Below, in pieces: positions 62,024 through 64,000 of a stretch of 64,000 nt of DNA. Source of the stretch: Cupriavidus sp. MP-37 (GTDB lineage Bacteria; Pseudomonadota; Gammaproteobacteria; Burkholderiales; Burkholderiaceae); contig NZ_CP085345.1 in NCBI RefSeq assembly GCF_020618415.1, positions 1,116,001-1,180,000 on the forward strand, given 5' to 3'. The number at the start of each line of letters is the position of its first letter. Positions within the stretch are counted from its first letter, which is position 1. Position numbers and translations under genes: made by a program. The notes under the pieces are model-generated. The model was not told the DNA's origin and made no database searches. It was given only the letters and a program-made list of their open reading frames with translations.

Positions 62024-62485
62024 CTAGTTGACGAAAGCGGCAGGCCATACCGGCATCTGCAGGTTGATGCCATAGACGAAGGCCACGGTGCTGATCAGCA
62101 CCAGGATCGCGGCATTCAGGATGGCGCCCTTCCAGGTGAATTCATGGCTGGCCATCGACGACACCAGCACCAGCGCCAGCACCGACAGCACCATGCCCAG
62201 CGGCTTGAGCACCAGCCCGAACAGCACCACCGAGCCCAGGATCCACAGCAGCGTCTTGATGTCCCAGCGCGCCATTCGGTCCGCTTCGCTCTTGTGCGAC
62301 AACGATCCGGCGGCGACCACGGCGCCCAGCAGCGCCAGCACGATGCCAAGCCAGAACGGGAAATAGCCCGGTCCCATCCTGGCGGCGGTGCCCATGGAAT
62401 AACCGCGGGCAACGAAGGAAAAGCTGAGACCCAGGATGATGAACATCAGGCCGGAAAGAAAGTCGGTTTGCTTGCGTATGCGCAT
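62024..62485 (-). CDS. tctB: Tripartite tricarboxylate transporter small membrane subunit TctB
   Basis: 153-aa membrane protein with four TM segments (for example LSGLMFIILGLSFSFVARGY and TLLWILGSVVLFGLVLKPLG) and the family loop MGPGYFPFWLGIVLALLGA. AAGGAG lies 5 nt before the ATG MRIRKQTDFL. First gene of the tctBA pair. Confidence 0.92.
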   Translation of the reverse strand: MRIRKQTDFLSGLMFIILGLSFSFVARGYSMGTAARMGPGYFPFWLGIVLALLGAVVAAGSLSHKSEADRMARWDIKTLLWILGSVVLFGLVLKPLGMVLSVLALVLVSSMASHEFTWKGAILNAAILVLISTVAFVYGINLQMPVWPAAFVN

Positions 62486-62851
62486 GCAGGCTCCTTGAAG
62501 CGGGGGGCGACGCGACGACACCAAGGGGTGGCATCGGCTTCGGGAGTTCCGAACAATACATCATGTCGTGATATATTTTTCGGCCGACAAGGGTTATTCC
62601 CTACGAATTTGCCGCAGGTTCGCCATGGCGGCTGGCTTGCCGCCGGCGCCAGCGCGGCATGGTGGCGGTGTGGAGGGTTTCTGCGGCGCGCCGGGCGCCC
62701 CTCAGGGCACCGGCAGGGCACCGGCAATGCGTGCGGCCTCGGCCTGCGGCCGGGCGCTGGGATGGGTTCAGGAATGACAGGGCGTTAGCTCCGCCCCACT
62801 GGCAAGGCGCAGCCGATGCCCCGCCGCGCGGGCAAGCCGCGCCTTACGGCC
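62486..62851. other. Intergenic region between tctB and the SsuA-like gene
   Basis: 366 bp. The part near tctB is AT-rich around 62557-62580 and includes the dyad ATCA-TGTCG-TGAT, a possible regulator site for tctBA. The rest is GC-rich with only unconvincing frames. No terminator is evident. Confidence 0.5.
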
Positions 62852-63820
62852 TTATGCCTTGCGCCAGACCGGCGAGGCCGACACCGCCACCTTGCGCGGC
62901 AGGATGCCCTGCGCGGCAAAGGCATCGGCAATGCGCTGCTGCTCGGCCAGCGCGGCCGCGTCGACGGTGCGCACGGCATAACTGCGGCGCGCATTCGCGG
63001 CTTCCACCGTGGCGGCATCCAGGCCGATCAGCGGTGCGTGCCAGCGCGCGGCCTCGGCGGGGTTGCGCTTGACCCAGTCGCCCGCTTCGCGCAGCGCGTC
63101 GAACACCACCTCCAGCACCTCCGCATGTGCGCGCGCGAACGGCGTCGCCGCCAGGTAGAAGCGGCGATAGCTCGACAGCCCCTCGCCATCGCGCAGCACG
63201 CGTGCATTGGACTGGCGCTGCACCGCCGCCAGGAACGGATCCCAGATCACCCACGCCGCCACGCTGCCGCGCTCGAACGCCGCGCGCGCATCGGCGGGAC
63301 TCAGATAGGCCGGCTCGATATCGCGGATCGACAGTCCCGCGCGCGCCAGCGCTTCCAGCACCAGGTAGTGCGCGCCGGCCCCCTTGGCAAACGCCACGCG
63401 CTGGCCCTTGAGTTGGGCTACCTCGCGGATCGGCGAATCGGCGCGCACCACGATCGCCTGCGCCTGCGGCGACGGGGTCTCGGTGGCGTAATACGTCAGC
63501 GACGCGCCCGCGGCCAGCGCGAAAGGTGGCACGGCATCGGCGACGTCGGCACTGAGGTCGACGTTGCCGAGGTTCAGCGCCTCCAGCAGCGGCAGGCCGG
63601 AGGTGAACTCATACCACTGCACCGCCACGCCCCTGGGCGCCAGGGCCTTTTCCAGCGTCTGCCGCGATTTCAGCAGGATCATCAGCGTGGAGGACTTCTG
63701 GTAGCCGATGCGCAGCGCCGTCGGGCCCTGGCCCAGGCTGACGCCGGGCAGCGCACTTGCCGCGGCCGCGCCCGCCGCGGCCATAAGCCAGCGGCGACGG
63801 GAATTGAGGGTCGGGGTCAT
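62852..63820 (-). CDS. ABC-type aliphatic sulfonate/nitrate-like substrate-binding protein (SsuA family)
   Basis: 322-aa periplasmic binding protein. The leader SRRRWLMAAAGAAAASALPG is a Tat signal. Mature motifs are RIGYQKSSTLMILLKSR, QWYEFTSGLPLLEALNLGNV, VAFAKGAGAHYLVLEALARA and VAAWVIWDPFLAAV. This family delivers sulfonates, taurine, nitrate or thiamine precursors to ABC permeases. The permease and ATPase are not in the window and would lie to the left on the minus strand if adjacent, but tctBA is there instead, so it may be an orphan. GGAG is 7 nt before the ATG. Confidence 0.88.
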   Translation of the reverse strand: MTPTLNSRRRWLMAAAGAAAASALPGVSLGQGPTALRIGYQKSSTLMILLKSRQTLEKALAPRGVAVQWYEFTSGLPLLEALNLGNVDLSADVADAVPPFALAAGASLTYYATETPSPQAQAIVVRADSPIREVAQLKGQRVAFAKGAGAHYLVLEALARAGLSIRDIEPAYLSPADARAAFERGSVAAWVIWDPFLAAVQRQSNARVLRDGEGLSSYRRFYLAATPFARAHAEVLEVVFDALREAGDWVKRNPAEAARWHAPLIGLDAATVEAANARRSYAVRTVDAAALAEQQRIADAFAAQGILPRKVAVSASPVWRKA

Positions 63821-63952
63821 GGCAAGGCTCCAGATGCAGATCGGAGCGCCAGCTTAGTCACGGCATCGCGCAAAGCCAACGAAGATTGTCGCGAATGCTT
63901 ATGCGGCGGCGCTATCATCCAGACTTCCCGCGCCCCTCCCGCACCAAACACC

Positions 63953-64000
63953 ATGAACTTGTCCGCCGGCATCCCCATCCTCCGAATCTTCGCGGTCGAC
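63953..64000 (+). CDS. N-terminus of a probable glyoxalase/VOC-fold protein
   Basis: Sixteen codons before the right edge read MNLSAGIPILRIFAVD, which resembles the first beta strand of glyoxalase/bleomycin-resistance superfamily proteins (usual form IPILRIFDVDKAREFY). Divergent from the SsuA-like gene. Too short for more than a tentative call. Confidence 0.45.
   Translation, partial: MNLSAGIPILRIFAVD

Noticed and set aside
1..64000. CRISPR arrays, prophage genes, tRNA or rRNA genes
   Set aside because: No regular direct-repeat/spacer pattern, phage structural genes or RNA-gene signatures were seen on reading both strands by eye; a covariance-model search was not possible.

Overview
The window is high-GC DNA with the gene content of a betaproteobacterium of the Cupriavidus/Ralstonia type, most likely from the second replicon (chromid). 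This is inferred from the many TctC-family solute-binding proteins, the short regulator-plus-catabolic-operon units, the fliLMNOPQR block and the codon usage. No database was searched.

Region 1 (1-9.5 kb): a hydroquinone catabolic operon on the minus strand (sulfatase, TctC binding protein, hydroquinone dioxygenase small and large subunits, 4-hydroxymuconic semialdehyde dehydrogenase cut by the left edge) diverges from an IclR regulator. Next come an acyl-CoA synthetase/TetR pair and a divergent crotonase, with three copies of one 16-bp palindrome between them. Region 2 (9.5-18.9 kb): a ThDP enzyme, a CsbD protein, a secreted protein with three C-x10-C repeats, and an RND heavy-metal efflux operon (CBA order). 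Region 3 (18.9-29.3 kb): acyl-CoA dehydrogenase, LysR, methyltransferase, DMT transporter, sorbosone-dehydrogenase-like lipoprotein, glutathione transferase and aconitase B. Region 4 (29.3-34.5 kb): repeat-rich spacer, then the flagellar export/switch operon fliLMNOPQR.

Region 5 (34.5-39.4 kb) is the most unusual part. It holds a second nadC-type quinolinate phosphoribosyltransferase, a MarR regulator, a gene fusing a PhnN-type ribose 1,5-bisphosphate kinase to an AMP-phosphorylase-type nucleotide phosphorylase, and a TctC binding protein. The nadC and fusion promoters carry the same pair of palindromes at the same spacing around matching -35/-10 elements, so they are probably one regulon. 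My inference is a PRPP-recycling route: quinolinate + PRPP gives NaMN + CO2; phosphorolysis of NaMN gives nicotinate + ribose 1,5-bisphosphate; the kinase domain regenerates PRPP. The net result would be decarboxylation of quinolinate to nicotinate.

Region 6 (39.4-55.4 kb): RtcB RNA ligase; an acyl-CoA dehydrogenase / unknown protein / CoA-transferase / TctC operon divergent from LysR; a threonine-dehydratase-like enzyme; a chemoreceptor; a crotonase-GST-quinone oxidoreductase operon divergent from a CoA-transferase-TctC operon; and a GntR regulator. Region 7 (55.5-64 kb): large catalase, a phosphocholine-type phospholipase C preceded by a tiny lipoprotein, a TctBA membrane pair with no TctC partner in the window, an SsuA-like binding protein, and the first codons of a probable glyoxalase-fold protein. 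No rRNA, tRNA, CRISPR array, complete insertion sequence or phage gene was seen.
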